This document shows positions 29,636 through 40,735 of a stretch of 64,000 nucleotides of DNA, in pieces (position 1 is the first letter of the stretch; every line of letters starts with the position of its first letter). The position numbers and the translations under genes were made by a program. The stretch covers positions 814,552-878,551 of the forward strand of contig NZ_FZOH01000001.1 of assembly GCF_900188205.1 (NCBI RefSeq). Direction: 5' to 3'. The notes under the pieces were generated by a model. It was not told where the DNA came from. It saw only the letters and a program-made list of their open reading frames with translations, and did no database searches. This DNA comes from Geodermatophilus saharensis. Lineage in GTDB: Bacteria; Actinomycetota; Actinomycetes; Mycobacteriales; Geodermatophilaceae.

Positions 29636-30396
29636 GCGGCCGGGGTGTCCGGGTCGACGCCGCGGGCGGCCAGCGCCGACTCGATCGCCTCGCACACCGT
29701 GCGGACGACGGCGACCCGCGCGTAGCGCTTGTCGTCGGCCGGCACCACCGTCCAGCGCCCGCCCGGGTGGTCGGTGCGCTCGAGCATCTCCTCGACGGCG
29801 ACCTCGTACGCGGGCCGCTTGTCGCGGTTGCGCCAGTCCTCGTCGGTGAGCTTCCACGCGCGGTAGGGGTCGTCGCGGCGGGACTCGAAGCGCCGCAGCT
29901 GCTCCTCGGGGGAGACGTGCATCCAGAACTTGACCAGCACGGTGCCCTCGGCCGCCAGCGTCGTCTCCAGGTCGACGATCTCCTGGTAGGCCCGCTGCCA
30001 CTGCTCGTCGGTGGCGAAGCCCTCGACCCGCTCCACCAGCACCCGGCCGTACCAGGTGCGGTCCAGCACGGCCATGCCGCCCCAGCCGGGCAGCACCGGC
30101 CAGAACCGCCACAGGAAGTGGTGCCGCTTCTCGTCGTAGGAGGGGGCGGCGAACTGGGCGACGCGCACGTGCCGCGGGTCGAGCTCGTCGACCAGCCGCT
30201 TGATGGCCCCGCCCTTGCCCGAGGCGTCCCAGCCCTCGAAGAGCACGCACAGCGGCGGACCCAGCTCCCCGGACCCGATCTGCCCGCCGAGCAGCAGGCG
30301 CAGGTGCACCAGCCGCCGCTGGGCCTCGGCGAGCTGCTGCTTGCCGTCCTTCTTCGACAGCTGCGCGGACAGGTCGACGTCGTCGAGTCGGCTCAC
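29632..30396 (-). CDS. ppk2: Polyphosphate kinase 2 family protein
   Basis: PPK2 transfers phosphate between polyphosphate and nucleotides. The 254-residue single-domain protein has Walker A GWDASGKGG, Walker B VLDRTWYGRVL and the lid region ESRRDDPYRAWKLTDEDW. The preference (AMP, ADP or NDP) cannot be fixed by eye. GTG 30396 (MSRLDDVDLSAQ) is chosen; GTG 30432 would add twelve residues. It is the middle gene of a minus-strand trio, overlapping the next gene by four bases. Confidence 0.9.
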   Translation of the reverse strand: MSRLDDVDLSAQLSKKDGKQQLAEAQRRLVHLRLLLGGQIGSGELGPPLCVLFEGWDASGKGGAIKRLVDELDPRHVRVAQFAAPSYDEKRHHFLWRFWPVLPGWGGMAVLDRTWYGRVLVERVEGFATDEQWQRAYQEIVDLETTLAAEGTVLVKFWMHVSPEEQLRRFESRRDDPYRAWKLTDEDWRNRDKRPAYEVAVEEMLERTDHPGGRWTVVPADDKRYARVAVVRTVCEAIESALAARGVDPDTPAA

Positions 30397-30441
30397 CCCG
30401 CCGAGCCTGGCCCACCGGACCGCGCTCGGCACGCGGGAGCC

Positions 30442-31137
30442 TCAGCCGGCCCCGAGGTCGGCGTGCTGCCGGATCCACGCGTGCATCGCGATGCCCGCCG
30501 CGACGCCGGCGTTGATCGAGCGGGTCGAGCCGAACTGGGCGATCGAGAGCACGTCGCCGGCCAGCGCCCGGGCCTCCTCCGACAGCCCGGTGCCCTCCTG
30601 GCCGAACAGCAGCACGCAGGCCCGGGGCAGCTCCGCCGTCTCCAGCGGCCGGGCGCCGGGCAGGTTGTCGACGGCGAGCACCGGCAGGCCGGCGTCGCGC
30701 GCCCACGCGCCCAGCGCCGCGGCGTCGGGGTGGTGGCGCACCGAGAGGTAGCGGTCGGTCACCATCGCGCCGCGCCGGTTCCAGCGGCGACGGCCGACGA
30801 CGTGCACCTCGGCGGCGAGGAAGGCGTTGGCGGTGCGCACGACCGTCCCGATGTTGAGGTCGTGCCGCCAGTTCTCGATGGCGACGTGGAAGCCGTGCCG
30901 CCGCGGGTCGAGGTCGGCCACGATCGCCTCGACGGTCCAGTAGCGGTACCGGTCGACGACGTTGCGCCGGTCGCCGGCGGCCAGGAGCTCCGGGTCGTAC
31001 CGGGGGTCCTCGGGCCACGGCCCCTCCCACGGACCCACCCCGACGCTGTCGAGCGGGACGGGCGCCTCCTCGGCCTGGCTCACCTCCGCGACGCTAGCTG
31101 GCCGCGCCTCCGGCACCCGGACCCGTCCGTCCGGCAC
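30442..31137 (-). CDS. TrmH-family RNA 2'-O-methyltransferase
   Basis: A SPOUT-class enzyme methylating ribose in tRNA or rRNA with S-adenosylmethionine. The 231-residue protein has the three SpoU motifs: ENWRHDLNIGTVVRTANAF, then LLFGQEGTGLS and IAQFGSTRSINAGVAAGIAMH. The target nucleotide is unknown. The GTG at 31137 has GGAGGAG 6 nt upstream, better than a GTG at 31083. It heads the minus-strand operon with ppk2 and is divergent from the next gene across 51 bp. Confidence 0.9.
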   Translation of the reverse strand: MPDGRVRVPEARPASVAEVSQAEEAPVPLDSVGVGPWEGPWPEDPRYDPELLAAGDRRNVVDRYRYWTVEAIVADLDPRRHGFHVAIENWRHDLNIGTVVRTANAFLAAEVHVVGRRRWNRRGAMVTDRYLSVRHHPDAAALGAWARDAGLPVLAVDNLPGARPLETAELPRACVLLFGQEGTGLSEEARALAGDVLSIAQFGSTRSINAGVAAGIAMHAWIRQHADLGAG

Positions 31138-31188
31138 GATGACTCCTCCGGGTGATCTCAGAATGACGATGCGTTACTGCGAGGTGGG

Positions 31189-32439
31189 ATGACGGCACGG
31201 CAGGACGACGAGGTGCCGGGGAGCCCGGACGGAGCCGGGACCGCCGGCGACGAGGGGACGGAGCCGGGTGCTCCGCTGCCGTCGGCGGTGGAGGAGTGGC
31301 AGGACTGGCTGCCCGAGTGGCTGACCGAACCCGCGGAGCCGGAGCCGGGGTGGCCTGCGGAGGCGGCTCTCCCCGCGGTGGTGGAGGACCCCGTCCCGGA
31401 GGAGGAGCCGCCCGCCGAGGTCGGCGCGGAGGCCCCCGGGCCGGTGGTGGACCCCGAGCCGGAGGAGGTCGCCGGGCCGGAGGAGGTCGTCGATCCGGTG
31501 GAGGTCGCCGGGCCGGTGGAGGTCGCCGGGCCGGTGGAGGTCGCCGCCTACGAGGAGGCCGCCGTCCCGGAGGACGTGGCTGTCCCCGAGGAGGTGGCCG
31601 TCTCCGAGGAGGTGGCTGTCCTCGAGGAGGTCGCCCTCCCGGAGCCGTTCGCCGACCTCTCCTGGCCGGACGCGACCGTCACCGGGACGGTGCCGCCGCG
31701 GGTCGTCGTCCGCCCGCGGGAGCGACCCCGGCGCCGGCTGGGGGTCGCCGTCCTGGCCTGCCTGTTCGCCATCGGCGGCATCGTGGGCGCGGCCCTGGTG
31801 GAGCGGTCGTCGTCCGGGACGGCGCCGTCGGCCGCCGTGCAGGCCTCGCCGAGCGCGGGAGCCACCCCCAGCCGGGCCGCCCCCACGCCCCGGCGCACCG
31901 GCATCGGGGACGCCGTCGCGGCCGCGCCGACCACCGCCGTCCCGGTGCCGGTGGTCCCCGAGCAGCCGACCTCGCCGGCTCCCCCTCGGGCTCCGGAGCC
32001 CGTCCCCTCGGCCACACCCCCCGCCACCCCGCCGGTGCCCGCGCCGGTGCCCGTGCCCGTCGCCGCGCCGGCGCCGCAGCCCGCGGCCGTCCCGTCCGCG
32101 GCGCCCGAGCCGTCGCCCGTCCTCCCGCAGCAGCCCGCCGCGCCTCCCGTCATCGGCACGGGTGCGATCGGCAGCGGGCCGGGTCCGCGGCCGGCCCCAG
32201 GGGGGACCCCGGTGGAGAACGAGACCCCTGACGTCCCGCAGACGCCGACGTCCCCGTCGGCCCCGCCGCCGCCCACCACCCCCTCCCCGCCGGTTCCGCC
32301 GCCGGCCGACGACACCACCGAGCCGGAGGACCCACCGGTCGTGACCGAGCCGGAGGAGCCCGGCACCGGCGGGGACGGCGCGCAGGTCGAGCCGACGCCG
32401 GTGACCACCCCGACCGACGCCGGGCAGCCGGGGGCCTGA
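31189..32439 (+). CDS. Repeat-rich, proline-rich single-pass membrane protein
   Basis: A 416-residue protein of unknown function. Residues 1-90 are acidic, about 90-155 carry hexapeptide repeats (EVAGPV-like and VPEEVA-like), a basic patch RPRERPRRR precedes one membrane helix (about 185-207, [19 protein letters not shown]), and the last 210 residues are Ser/Pro/Ala-rich and disordered. The acidic side is likely cytoplasmic and the Pro-rich tail outside, by the positive-inside rule. No catalytic domain is visible. It is divergent from the TrmH gene and 62 bp before rlmN. Confidence 0.75.
   Translation: MTARQDDEVPGSPDGAGTAGDEGTEPGAPLPSAVEEWQDWLPEWLTEPAEPEPGWPAEAALPAVVEDPVPEEEPPAEVGAEAPGPVVDPEPEEVAGPEEVVDPVEVAGPVEVAGPVEVAAYEEAAVPEDVAVPEEVAVSEEVAVLEEVALPEPFADLSWPDATVTGTVPPRVVVRPRERPRRRLGVAVLACLFAIGGIVGAALVERSSSGTAPSAAVQASPSAGATPSRAAPTPRRTGIGDAVAAAPTTAVPVPVVPEQPTSPAPPRAPEPVPSATPPATPPVPAPVPVPVAAPAPQPAAVPSAAPEPSPVLPQQPAAPPVIGTGAIGSGPGPRPAPGGTPVENETPDVPQTPTSPSAPPPPTTPSPPVPPPADDTTEPEDPPVVTEPEEPGTGGDGAQVEPTPVTTPTDAGQPGA
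31465..31653 (+). repeat. Two blocks of in-frame 18-bp tandem repeats
   Basis: Units 31465-31536 (four copies like GAGGTCGCCGGGCCGGTG, peptide EVAGPV) and 31564-31653 (five copies, peptides [30 protein letters not shown]). The first block has two identical units in a row. The 18-bp length keeps the frame, so copy number could vary without harm. Confidence 0.85.
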
Positions 32440-32501
32440 GCGAGCCACCTCACCGGCGGGCGGGCCCACGGGCGGCACGCGGGTGGGACCATGGGAGGGC
32501 C

Positions 32502-33677
32502 ATGACTGCCCTGCCGCTCGTCTTCGACGCCCCCCGCCGGGGCAAGCCGCCGCGCCACCTCGCCGACCTCACCCGCGAGGAGGCGCGCGCCGCCGTCACC
32601 GAGCTCGGGCAGCCGGCCTTCCGCGCCGACCAGCTGGCCCGGCACTTCTTCCGCGGGGTCACCGACCCGGCGGAGATGACCGACCTGCCCGCCGCCGCCC
32701 GCGACAGCCTCGCCGGGACGCTGCTGCCGGGGCTGCTGACCCCCGTGCGCACCCTGAGCGCCGACGGCGGCCGCACCCGCAAGACGCTGTGGCGGCTGCA
32801 CGACGGCGCACTGGTGGAGAGCGTGCTCATGCGCTACCCGGACCGGGCCACCGTCTGCATCTCCAGCCAGGCCGGCTGCGGCATGGCCTGCCCCTTCTGC
32901 GCCACCGGCCAGAACGGGCTGACCCGGAACCTCTCGGCCGCGGAGATCATCGGCCAGGCGGTCGCAGCGGCCGCGGCGATGGCGAACGGTGAGGTCCCCG
33001 GCGGGCCCGGACGGCTGTCCAACGTCGTCTTCATGGGCATGGGGGAGCCGCTGGCCAACTACGCGCGGGTCCGCAGGACCCTCGACGCGCTCGTGACGCC
33101 GGCGCCGCACGGCCTGGGCCTGTCCCAGCGCTCGGTGACCGTCTCCACGGTCGGCGTCGTCCCGGCCATCCGGCGGCTCACCGAGGAGGGGCTGCACGTC
33201 ACCCTCGCGGTCAGCCTGCACGCGCCCGACGACGAGCTGCGCGACACCCTCGTGCCGATCAACACCCGCTGGAAGGTGGGCGAGGTGGTCGAGGCCGCCG
33301 ACGCCTACGCCGCCCGCACCGGCCGCCGGTACTCGGTGGAGTACGCGCTCATCCGCGACGTCAACGACCAGCCCGAGCGGGCCGACCTGCTCGGCCGACT
33401 GCTGGCCGGGAAGCGCGCCCACGTGAACCTCATCCCGCTCAACCCGACGCCGGGCAGCCCGTGGGACGCCAGCCCGCTGCCCGCGCAGCGGGAGTTCGTG
33501 GCCCGGCTGCGCGCCGCCGGGGTGCCGACGACGGTCCGCGACACCCGCGGGCAGGACATCGACGGCGCCTGCGGGCAGCTGGCGGCGGCCGACCGGGTCG
33601 AGGGCGTCCCCGCCGTCGCCGTCCCCGCGCCGTCCCTCGAGCCGCCGGTGGAGCTGGGTGCCGAGGCGGACGAGTGA
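32502..33677 (+). CDS. rlmN: Dual-specificity RNA methyltransferase RlmN
   Basis: Radical-SAM enzyme making m2A2503 in 23S rRNA and m2A37 in some tRNAs. The 391-residue protein has the cluster motif CGMACPFC (C126, C130, C133), preceded by [19 protein letters not shown] and the C-terminal [16 protein letters not shown] follow; the last holds the partner catalytic cysteine. GGGAGGG precedes the ATG. Its stop overlaps the VIT1 gene (GTGA). Confidence 0.96.
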   Translation: MTALPLVFDAPRRGKPPRHLADLTREEARAAVTELGQPAFRADQLARHFFRGVTDPAEMTDLPAAARDSLAGTLLPGLLTPVRTLSADGGRTRKTLWRLHDGALVESVLMRYPDRATVCISSQAGCGMACPFCATGQNGLTRNLSAAEIIGQAVAAAAAMANGEVPGGPGRLSNVVFMGMGEPLANYARVRRTLDALVTPAPHGLGLSQRSVTVSTVGVVPAIRRLTEEGLHVTLAVSLHAPDDELRDTLVPINTRWKVGEVVEAADAYAARTGRRYSVEYALIRDVNDQPERADLLGRLLAGKRAHVNLIPLNPTPGSPWDASPLPAQREFVARLRAAGVPTTVRDTRGQDIDGACGQLAAADRVEGVPAVAVPAPSLEPPVELGAEADE

Positions 33678-34390
33678 CCTCGGAGGCGCCGGCCGAGGCC
33701 CACGAGCACAGCCACGCCGACGTCTCGGGCGGGTGGCTGCGGGCCGCCGTCTTCGGCGCGATGGACGGGCTGGTCACCAACACCGCGCTGGTCGCCGGCG
33801 TCGGCGGCGGAGGTGCCTCCTCGCGCGCGATCGTGCTCTCCGGGGTGGCGAGCCTGGTCGCCGGCGCCGTCTCCATGGCGCTGGGGGAGTACACCTCGGT
33901 GCGGACGCAGAACGAGCAGCTCGACCTCGAGGTGGAGAAGGAGCGGCGCGAGCTCGAGCGCAACCCGGGCGGTGAGCTCGCCGAGCTGGTGGAGATGATG
34001 CGGGTCCGCGGGGTGGACCCCGACCTGGCGCGGCAGGTGGCCGTCCAGCTGCACCGGGACCCCGACGTCGCCCTGCGGCTGCACGTGGTCGCCGAGCTGG
34101 GGCTCAGCCCGAGTGACAAGCCCTCCCCGCGGACGGCGGCGGTCTCCTCGTTCCTCACCTTCGCCACCGGAGCGGTGGTCCCGCTGTTGCCGTTCCTGTT
34201 CGGGTTCCCGCTGCTGTGGGTGGCGCTGGTGGCCGGCGGGATCGGGCTGTTCACCGCCGGGGCGCTGTCCGCGCGCTTCACCCCGCGGCCGTGGTGGTAC
34301 GCGGGCGGGCGGCAGCTGCTCTTCGGCGCGCTGGCCGCCGGGCTGACCTACGCCGTCGGCGCGGCCATCGGGGTCACCGCCTCCGGCTGA
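33674..34390 (+). CDS. VIT1/CCC1 family transporter
   Basis: A 238-residue membrane protein related to vacuolar iron/manganese transporters. Visible features are [42 protein letters not shown], a cytoplasmic charged segment with conserved [11 protein letters not shown] (about 85-130), and three C-terminal helices. It probably moves Fe2+ or Mn2+. A His-rich start ([11 protein letters not shown]) may bind metal. GTG start overlaps rlmN. It converges on the DUF2631 gene over repeat copy C. Confidence 0.88.
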   Translation: MTSEAPAEAHEHSHADVSGGWLRAAVFGAMDGLVTNTALVAGVGGGGASSRAIVLSGVASLVAGAVSMALGEYTSVRTQNEQLDLEVEKERRELERNPGGELAELVEMMRVRGVDPDLARQVAVQLHRDPDVALRLHVVAELGLSPSDKPSPRTAAVSSFLTFATGAVVPLLPFLFGFPLLWVALVAGGIGLFTAGALSARFTPRPWWYAGGRQLLFGALAAGLTYAVGAAIGVTASG

Positions 34391-34392
34391 CC

Positions 34393-34459
34393 TGCTGGAA
34401 CGGCTCCCTGCAGGGCCCCGCCGCGGGCCTGCGAGCGGTGGGGGGCAGGGGGTCCTTCG
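34393..34459 (-). repeat. Stop-docked structured repeat, copy C
   Basis: Minus-strand copy starting directly after the DUF2631 stop: CGAAGGACC head, stem CCCTGC/GCAGGG, inner stem CCGC/GCGG, loop TCGCAGGCCC, tail GCCGTTCCAGCA. Its far end is 2 nt from the VIT1 stop on the other strand, so it fills the whole gap between convergent genes. Confidence 0.85.
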
Positions 34460-34789
34460 TCAGGGGCGCCAGGCGGTGCGCTTGCGCCGCAGGTCCCACA
34501 GGAGCAGGCCGGCCATGACGGCGGCGATGCCCACCAGCCACAGGTCCTCCATGCGGGCCTCGTGGTTGCCCCACAGGTAGGACAGGATCGCCAGGGTCAT
34601 CACCCAGCCGGTGATCTGCGCCCACTTGCCGGCGCGGGCGTGCCAGCCCCAGTCCTCGGGGCGCTCCTCCTCGATCGGGTGCGCCCCGGCCCGGACGACG
34701 CCCTCCTCGCGGTTGGGCTGGTTGACCCGCGCCGTGGCGGGGTTGTCCTGCGCGATCCGGGCGCGGTGCAGCTCGCTCACGCTCTCCAT
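34460..34789 (-). CDS. DUF2631 domain-containing membrane protein
   Basis: A 109-residue protein. The first ~60 residues are soluble, with HRARIAQDNPATARVNQPNR and EERPEDWGWHARAGKW, then two short hydrophobic segments (GWVMTLAILSYLWGNH and LWLVGIAAVMAGLLLW) and a basic end RRKRTAW. The family is actinobacterial and uncharacterised; M. tuberculosis has one next to dxr/Rip1. ATG 34789 or GTG 34780 could be the start. It is downstream of the LCP gene on the same strand. Confidence 0.85.
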   Translation of the reverse strand: MESVSELHRARIAQDNPATARVNQPNREEGVVRAGAHPIEEERPEDWGWHARAGKWAQITGWVMTLAILSYLWGNHEARMEDLWLVGIAAVMAGLLLWDLRRKRTAWRP

Positions 34790-34836
34790 CCTGCCAGCCG
34801 CCCGTGCCTCGCACCGGTCGAGGTGGCGGCGGGTCG

Positions 34837-35814
34837 TCAGCCGTCGCAGGACAGCCCGGCCGCCGCCACGGCGGCGCGCGTCTCCGCCGTCGCCTCGCGG
34901 GCCAGCGTGCCGCCCTCCGGCTCGCCGGCCGGCAGGACGGCGACCGGGCCCACGTCGGCCCGGGCCAGGGACGCGAGGTCGGCGACGGAGGTCCCGGGGT
35001 CGACGGTGAGGGCGCCGGAGGCGGCCCAGGCCACCGACTGCAGCCGCCACGGCGCGGCCAGCGCCCGCTGCACCTGCTCGGTCAGGGCGGCCAGGACGCT
35101 GCCCGCCGCGGTGGCGCGGCCGTCGGGGTCGACCGGCGCGGGCACCCAGGCGCCGTCCACGAGGTGCTCGGGGTGGCGGGAGCGGACGAGGGCGAGCGCC
35201 GTGGCGCCGTCGACGCGCTGGCGGCCGGCGCGTTCCAGCAGCAGGCCGGCCGGCTGGTCGCGGACGGGCTCGGGGACGTCGACCTCCAGCCCGCCGGCGG
35301 CGTCGACCACCGCGGCGAAGCCGGCGAGGTCCACGCCGGCCAGGTGGTCGGTGGGGATGCCGAGGCCGCACAGCGCGGCCACGGTGGTCCGCGGGCCGTC
35401 GAGCCAGGTCAGGGCCAGGCGCCCGGGGCGCCCGCCGACGCGGACGACGAGGTCGCGCGGGACGGAGGTGACCGTGGTGCCCGCGTCGGTCTGGTGGACC
35501 ACCAGGACCACGTCGGCCCGGCTGCCCGGCACGGCCTCCTCGGTGCCGAAGTCGCGGGGGTCGGCGCCCTCGGGGAGCCGGGCCCGGGAGTCCAGGCCGA
35601 CCAGGACCCAGGTGCGGCCGTCGGAGTCGTCCGCGGCCAGGTCCACGTCCACCTCGCCGACCCGGCCGGCGAGGACGGCGGCGTCGGCCCCGACGACGGC
35701 GAGCAGCAGCACGAGGACGGTGAGGGCGACCCTGGACCACCTCCGCCGTCCGGAACGCGGCCGACGCCGGCCAGGGGAGCCCTGGCCGGCGTCGGTGTCG
35801 TGCGGTGCGGTCAT
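34837..35814 (-). CDS. LytR-CpsA-Psr (LCP) family protein
   Basis: LCP proteins attach secondary polymers such as arabinogalactan or teichoic-acid-like glycans to peptidoglycan. The 325-residue protein has a basic N-terminal tail, one membrane helix (about 29-49), and an extracytoplasmic LCP domain ([53 protein letters not shown]). It is short for the family and lacks a LytR_C domain. It starts 2 bp after the stop of the LAYTG surface protein gene, so the two are co-translated. Confidence 0.87.
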   Translation of the reverse strand: MTAPHDTDAGQGSPGRRRPRSGRRRWSRVALTVLVLLLAVVGADAAVLAGRVGEVDVDLAADDSDGRTWVLVGLDSRARLPEGADPRDFGTEEAVPGSRADVVLVVHQTDAGTTVTSVPRDLVVRVGGRPGRLALTWLDGPRTTVAALCGLGIPTDHLAGVDLAGFAAVVDAAGGLEVDVPEPVRDQPAGLLLERAGRQRVDGATALALVRSRHPEHLVDGAWVPAPVDPDGRATAAGSVLAALTEQVQRALAAPWRLQSVAWAASGALTVDPGTSVADLASLARADVGPVAVLPAGEPEGGTLAREATAETRAAVAAAGLSCDG

Positions 35815-35816
35815 GC

Positions 35817-36770
35817 TCAGACCTGCGCGGCCTCCGCGGCGCCCGCAGCGCGGCGGCGGGTGACGAGCACCAGGCCACCGCCCAGCGCCAGGGCGCCGGC
35901 GCCCAGGCCCAGCGGCAGCGCGATGCTGGCGCCGGTGTAGGCCAGGTGGTCACCGGAGCCGGTGCCCGACGCGGCGGTCACGGTGAAGGCCTCCTGGAAG
36001 TAGGTGCCCTGGTCGCCCTCGTAGACCAGCGTGTGCGCACCGGCCGGGGTGCCGGCCGGGAGGGTGAACTCGACGCGGACGTACCCGCGGGTGTCGGCGG
36101 TGGCGGTGGCGACCGTCTGCGGGGCGGAGTGCAGCGTGACGGTGACCTTCTCACCCGGCTTGAAGCCGCTGAGGATCTTGACGACCTTCTGGCCGGGGGC
36201 GGCGGTGTCGCCGGTCGCGCCGCCGCTGTCGGGGCTGGCCACGCCGGGGGTGTTGGCCGCGGTGCCGCGGATCTGGCCGGTCGGCGCGACGGTCGGCTTG
36301 GCCGGGGTGGTCGGCTCGGCGGTCGGGGCGGCCGGCGCGGCCTCGAGGGTGAAGGAGAAGTCGGGGTACCAGTCCGCCACGTCCGCGTACGGCTCGCAGC
36401 TCGCCCAGACGACGTACTCACCGGGGGTCGCGGCGGACGAGAAGGTCGCCGTGGCCGTCCACGTGCCGTCGGCGTCCACCGGCCCGTCCAGGCTGAGCAC
36501 CGGCTCGGCGGCGTCGGGGTCGGCCTCGACGTCCGCGGCCACGAGGAAGTCCACGTAGACGATGGCCTCCTCGCCCTCGGGCGCGACGCAGTCGGTGCCG
36601 GTCAGCACGTAGGGCTGGCCGATGACGGCCGTGTCCGACCCCTCGAGGGGCGGGAGGAAGGAGTCCACGGGGGAGGCGAGGGCGGTGGGCGCGAACGCGA
36701 GACCGGCCGCGGCGGTGCCGGCGGCGAGCCCTGCGACGGTGCAGAGGCGGAGCGTGGACACGCGGGACAT
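35817..36770 (-). CDS. Cell-wall surface protein with LAYTG sorting signal
   Basis: A 317-residue exported protein. Signal peptide about 1-32 (ending ALAS), an N-terminal beta-rich domain (about 33-150), a Thr/Pro-rich linker, a second Ig-like domain (about 195-275, [19 protein letters not shown]), then LAYTGAS, a hydrophobic stretch and [13 protein letters not shown]. LAxTG followed by a helix and arginines is a class E sortase signal; no sortase is in the window. GGAGGG lies 5 nt before the ATG. The gene heads the minus-strand group with LCP and DUF2631. Function unknown. Confidence 0.85.
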   Translation of the reverse strand: MSRVSTLRLCTVAGLAAGTAAAGLAFAPTALASPVDSFLPPLEGSDTAVIGQPYVLTGTDCVAPEGEEAIVYVDFLVAADVEADPDAAEPVLSLDGPVDADGTWTATATFSSAATPGEYVVWASCEPYADVADWYPDFSFTLEAAPAAPTAEPTTPAKPTVAPTGQIRGTAANTPGVASPDSGGATGDTAAPGQKVVKILSGFKPGEKVTVTLHSAPQTVATATADTRGYVRVEFTLPAGTPAGAHTLVYEGDQGTYFQEAFTVTAASGTGSGDHLAYTGASIALPLGLGAGALALGGGLVLVTRRRAAGAAEAAQV

Positions 36771-36932
36771 GAGGCCCTCCTGGGTCTGTGGCCCGGGCGT
36801 TCGGGCCGTCAACAGCTACATCGGCAGTCCCACGCCGCGCTGTACCGGAGTGATCAATCGGGGGCAGGAGTGGCAGATGGGTCCCCTGGGGCCCGATACC
36901 GCTCCTGGGACGGCGGTTGGCAGGATCACCGC

Positions 36933-38135
36933 ATGAGCGAGCCGCGCGAGGTGACCGTGCTGGGCTCCACCGGATCGATCGGCCGGCAGGCGATCGCGGT
37001 CGCCGGGCAGAACCCCGGCCGGCTGCGGATCACCGCGCTGGCCGCCGGCGGCGGGGACGTCGCCCGGCTGGCCGAGCAGGCCCTCACCCTCGGCGTGCGG
37101 ACCGTGGCCGTCGCCCGCGCCACGGCGGCCCAGGACCTGCAGCTGGCCTTCTACGCAGCGGCGTCGCGGCGCGGCTGGGCGAGGGGCGAGTACGCCCTGC
37201 CGGAGATCCTCGCCGGCCCGCGGGCGGCCGAGGAGCTCGCCGCCCGCCCCGCCGACGTCGTCCTCAACGGCATCACCGGCTCGATCGGCCTGGGCCCCAC
37301 GCTGGCCGCGCTGCGGGCCGGCACCGTGGTCGCCCTCGCCAACAAGGAGTCGCTGGTCGCCGGGGGCGACCTGGTCACCGCCGCGGCCGCGCCCGGTCAG
37401 CTGGTGCCGGTGGACTCCGAGCACTCGGCGCTGGCGCAGTGCCTGCGCGGCGGGCGGCGCAGCGAGGTGGCCCGGCTGGTGCTCACCGCCAGCGGCGGCC
37501 CGTTCCGCGGCCGCGCCGCCGCCGAGCTCACCGACGTCACGCCCGATCAGGCGCTCGCTCACCCGACGTGGGACATGGGCCCGGTCGTGACGATCAACTC
37601 CGCGACCCTGGTCAACAAGGGCCTCGAGCTCATCGAGGCCCACCTGCTCTTCGGCGTCCCCTACGCCGACATCGACGTCGTGGTGCACCCGCAGTCGATC
37701 GTGCACTCGATGGTCACCTTCACCGACGGCGCCACCCTGGCCCAGGCCAGCCCGCCGGACATGCGGCTGCCGATCGCGCTGGCGCTGGCCTGGCCCGACC
37801 GGCTGCCGCACGTGCAGCCGGCCCTGGACTGGTCCACGGCGAGCACGTGGGAGTTCGCGCCGCTGGACGACGACGCGTTCCCCGCCGTCCGGCTGGCGCG
37901 CGCCGCGGGGGAGGCCGGCGGCGTCGTCCCGGCGGTGTTCAACGCCGCCAACGAGGAGGCGGTCGCGGCCTTCCTGGCCGGGCGGCTGCGTTTCCCGGAC
38001 GTCGTGGGCCTGGTCGCGCGTACGCTCGACGACGCGCCGGACCTCGGCGCCCCCACCTGCGTGGACGACGTGCTGGCCGCCGAGCGCTGGGCCCGGCAGC
38101 ACGCCCGCGCCGCCCTCGTCGGAGGTCAGAGCTGA
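36933..38135 (+). CDS. dxr: 1-deoxy-D-xylulose-5-phosphate reductoisomerase
   Basis: Second step of the MEP isoprenoid pathway: DXP to MEP with NADPH. The 400-residue protein has the NADPH fold start [22 protein letters not shown], the metal site [17 protein letters not shown] and [24 protein letters not shown] start in a region with GGCAGGATC. The first gene of dxr-rip1-ispG-GNAT-PBP, identical in order to M. tuberculosis Rv2870c-Rv2864c. The stop overlaps the CTG start of rip1. Confidence 0.97.
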   Translation: MSEPREVTVLGSTGSIGRQAIAVAGQNPGRLRITALAAGGGDVARLAEQALTLGVRTVAVARATAAQDLQLAFYAAASRRGWARGEYALPEILAGPRAAEELAARPADVVLNGITGSIGLGPTLAALRAGTVVALANKESLVAGGDLVTAAAAPGQLVPVDSEHSALAQCLRGGRRSEVARLVLTASGGPFRGRAAAELTDVTPDQALAHPTWDMGPVVTINSATLVNKGLELIEAHLLFGVPYADIDVVVHPQSIVHSMVTFTDGATLAQASPPDMRLPIALALAWPDRLPHVQPALDWSTASTWEFAPLDDDAFPAVRLARAAGEAGGVVPAVFNAANEEAVAAFLAGRLRFPDVVGLVARTLDDAPDLGAPTCVDDVLAAERWARQHARAALVGGQS

Positions 38136-39514
38136 GCACCCTCCTGACGGTCCTCGGGATCGTCGCGTTCTTCGTCGGGCTGCTCGCCTCCATCGCCTTC
38201 CACGAGGCCGGGCACTTCTGGTGGGCCCGGAAGTTCGGCATGCGAGTGCCGCAGTTCATGGTCGGGTTCGGGCCGACGGTCTTCTCCCGGCGCCGCGGCG
38301 AGACCGAGTACGGCGTCAAGGCCATCCCGCTGGGCGGCTACGTCCGCATCGTCGGCATGATCCCGCCGGCCGAGGAGGGCGAGAGCAGGCGCGCCACCCG
38401 GATGCGCAGCTTCATCGCCGAGGTGCGCGGGCAGGCGCTCAACGACGTCCTGCCCAGCGACGCGGGCCGGGTCTTCTACGCCAAGCCCTGGTGGCAGCGC
38501 GTGATCGTCATGTCCGCCGGGCCGTTCCACAACCTCGTCCTGGCCGTCCTCTTCTTCACGATCACGCTCACCGCGATCGGCACCACCGTCATCACCACCC
38601 AGGTGCAGACCGTCCCCGCCTGCGTCGTGCCGGCCGGGGCGGAGAGCATCGCCGTCGCCGACGCGCAGGACCGCGACGTCTGCGACATCCCGATCGTCAC
38701 CAGCGGCGCCGACGCCGGGCAGGTCTGCGAGGAGGGCAGCCCGAACTGCGCCCGCCCGGTCCCCAGCCCCGCCGCCGAGGCCGGCCTGCGCCCGGGCGAC
38801 ACGATCGTCGCCGTCGACGGCCAGCCGGTCGACCCCACCGCCCACGACAGCTGGACGGCGGTGCAGCAGGCGATCCGCGGCTCGGCGGGGGAGCCGCTGG
38901 ACCTCGTCGTCGAGCGCGACGGCGAGCGCCGCGACCTGACCGTCACCCCGATCGAGAACGTCGTCGCCACCGAGGACGGCCCGGTGACCGCCGGCTACCT
39001 CGGCGTCGGCCCGGTGGTCGGCTTCGCCCGCCAGTCCGTCGCCGACCTGCCCGGCTACTTCGGCATGGTCGTGTCCCAGTCGGTGCAGCGGCTGATCGAG
39101 ATCCCCGAGAAGGTGCCGCAGCTGTTCCGCGCGGCCTTCCTCGGCGAGGAGCGCGACCAGAACGGGCCGATCGGCGTGGTCGGCGTCGGCCGGATCTCCG
39201 GGGAGGTCTTCGCCATCCAGGAGTTCAGCGGCGCGGAGAAGCTCAGCTTCTTCCTCAGCCTGCTGGCCAGCGTCAACCTCGTGCTGTTCCTGTTCAACCT
39301 GCTGCCGATCTACCCGCTCGACGGCGGCCACGTGGCCGGGGCGCTGTACGAGAAGGCCCGCTCCGTCGTCGCCCGCCTGCGCGGCCGTCCCGACCCCGGC
39401 CCGTTCGACATCGCCCGCCTGATGCCGGTCGCCTACGTCGTCGCCGGGCTGTTCATCGCGCTGTCGGGGCTGCTGCTCGTCGCCGACGTCGTCAACCCGA
39501 TCACACTCCAGTAG
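38132..39514 (+). CDS. rip1: Site-2 intramembrane metalloprotease (RseP/Rip1)
   Basis: Zinc protease that cuts anti-sigma factors within the membrane. The 460-residue protein has HEAGH in the first helix (about residues 25-29), [20 protein letters not shown], a PDZ-like domain (about 210-285) and the third-motif segment [12 protein letters not shown]. No ATG, GTG or TTG exists in frame between the dxr stop and the HEAGH helix. GGAGGT stands 5 nt before a CTG that overlaps the dxr stop (CTGA), so CTG is the likely start. In M. tuberculosis Rip1 is needed for virulence. Confidence 0.93.
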   Translation: MSTLLTVLGIVAFFVGLLASIAFHEAGHFWWARKFGMRVPQFMVGFGPTVFSRRRGETEYGVKAIPLGGYVRIVGMIPPAEEGESRRATRMRSFIAEVRGQALNDVLPSDAGRVFYAKPWWQRVIVMSAGPFHNLVLAVLFFTITLTAIGTTVITTQVQTVPACVVPAGAESIAVADAQDRDVCDIPIVTSGADAGQVCEEGSPNCARPVPSPAAEAGLRPGDTIVAVDGQPVDPTAHDSWTAVQQAIRGSAGEPLDLVVERDGERRDLTVTPIENVVATEDGPVTAGYLGVGPVVGFARQSVADLPGYFGMVVSQSVQRLIEIPEKVPQLFRAAFLGEERDQNGPIGVVGVGRISGEVFAIQEFSGAEKLSFFLSLLASVNLVLFLFNLLPIYPLDGGHVAGALYEKARSVVARLRGRPDPGPFDIARLMPVAYVVAGLFIALSGLLLVADVVNPITLQ

Positions 39515-39528
39515 GCGTCGGCACTCCT

Positions 39529-39548
39529 CCCGCTCCAGCGGGGATACT
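39529..39548 (+). promoter_or_regulatory. Short hairpin and -10-like box before ispG
   Basis: CCCGCT/AGCGGG form a small stem (39529-39542) and are followed at once by GATACT, a good actinobacterial -10-like hexamer, 8 nt before the ispG ATG. If used, the transcript would be nearly leaderless. It could also be a chance match in the short rip1-ispG gap. Confidence 0.3.
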
Positions 39549-39555
39549 CGGGGTC

Positions 39556-40716
<1,161 letters not shown>

Positions 40717-40735
40717 CCGCGCCCCGCACCGCGCC

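Noticed and set aside
31465..31653. Regular 18-bp repeats that could be mistaken for a CRISPR or satellite
   Set aside because: The units are adjacent without spacers and lie in frame in a coding sequence, so they are protein repeats.
36771..36932. A cyclic-di-AMP (ydaO) riboswitch upstream of the LAYTG surface gene
   Set aside because: The 162-nt leader lacks the ydaO core sequences and expected paired elements.
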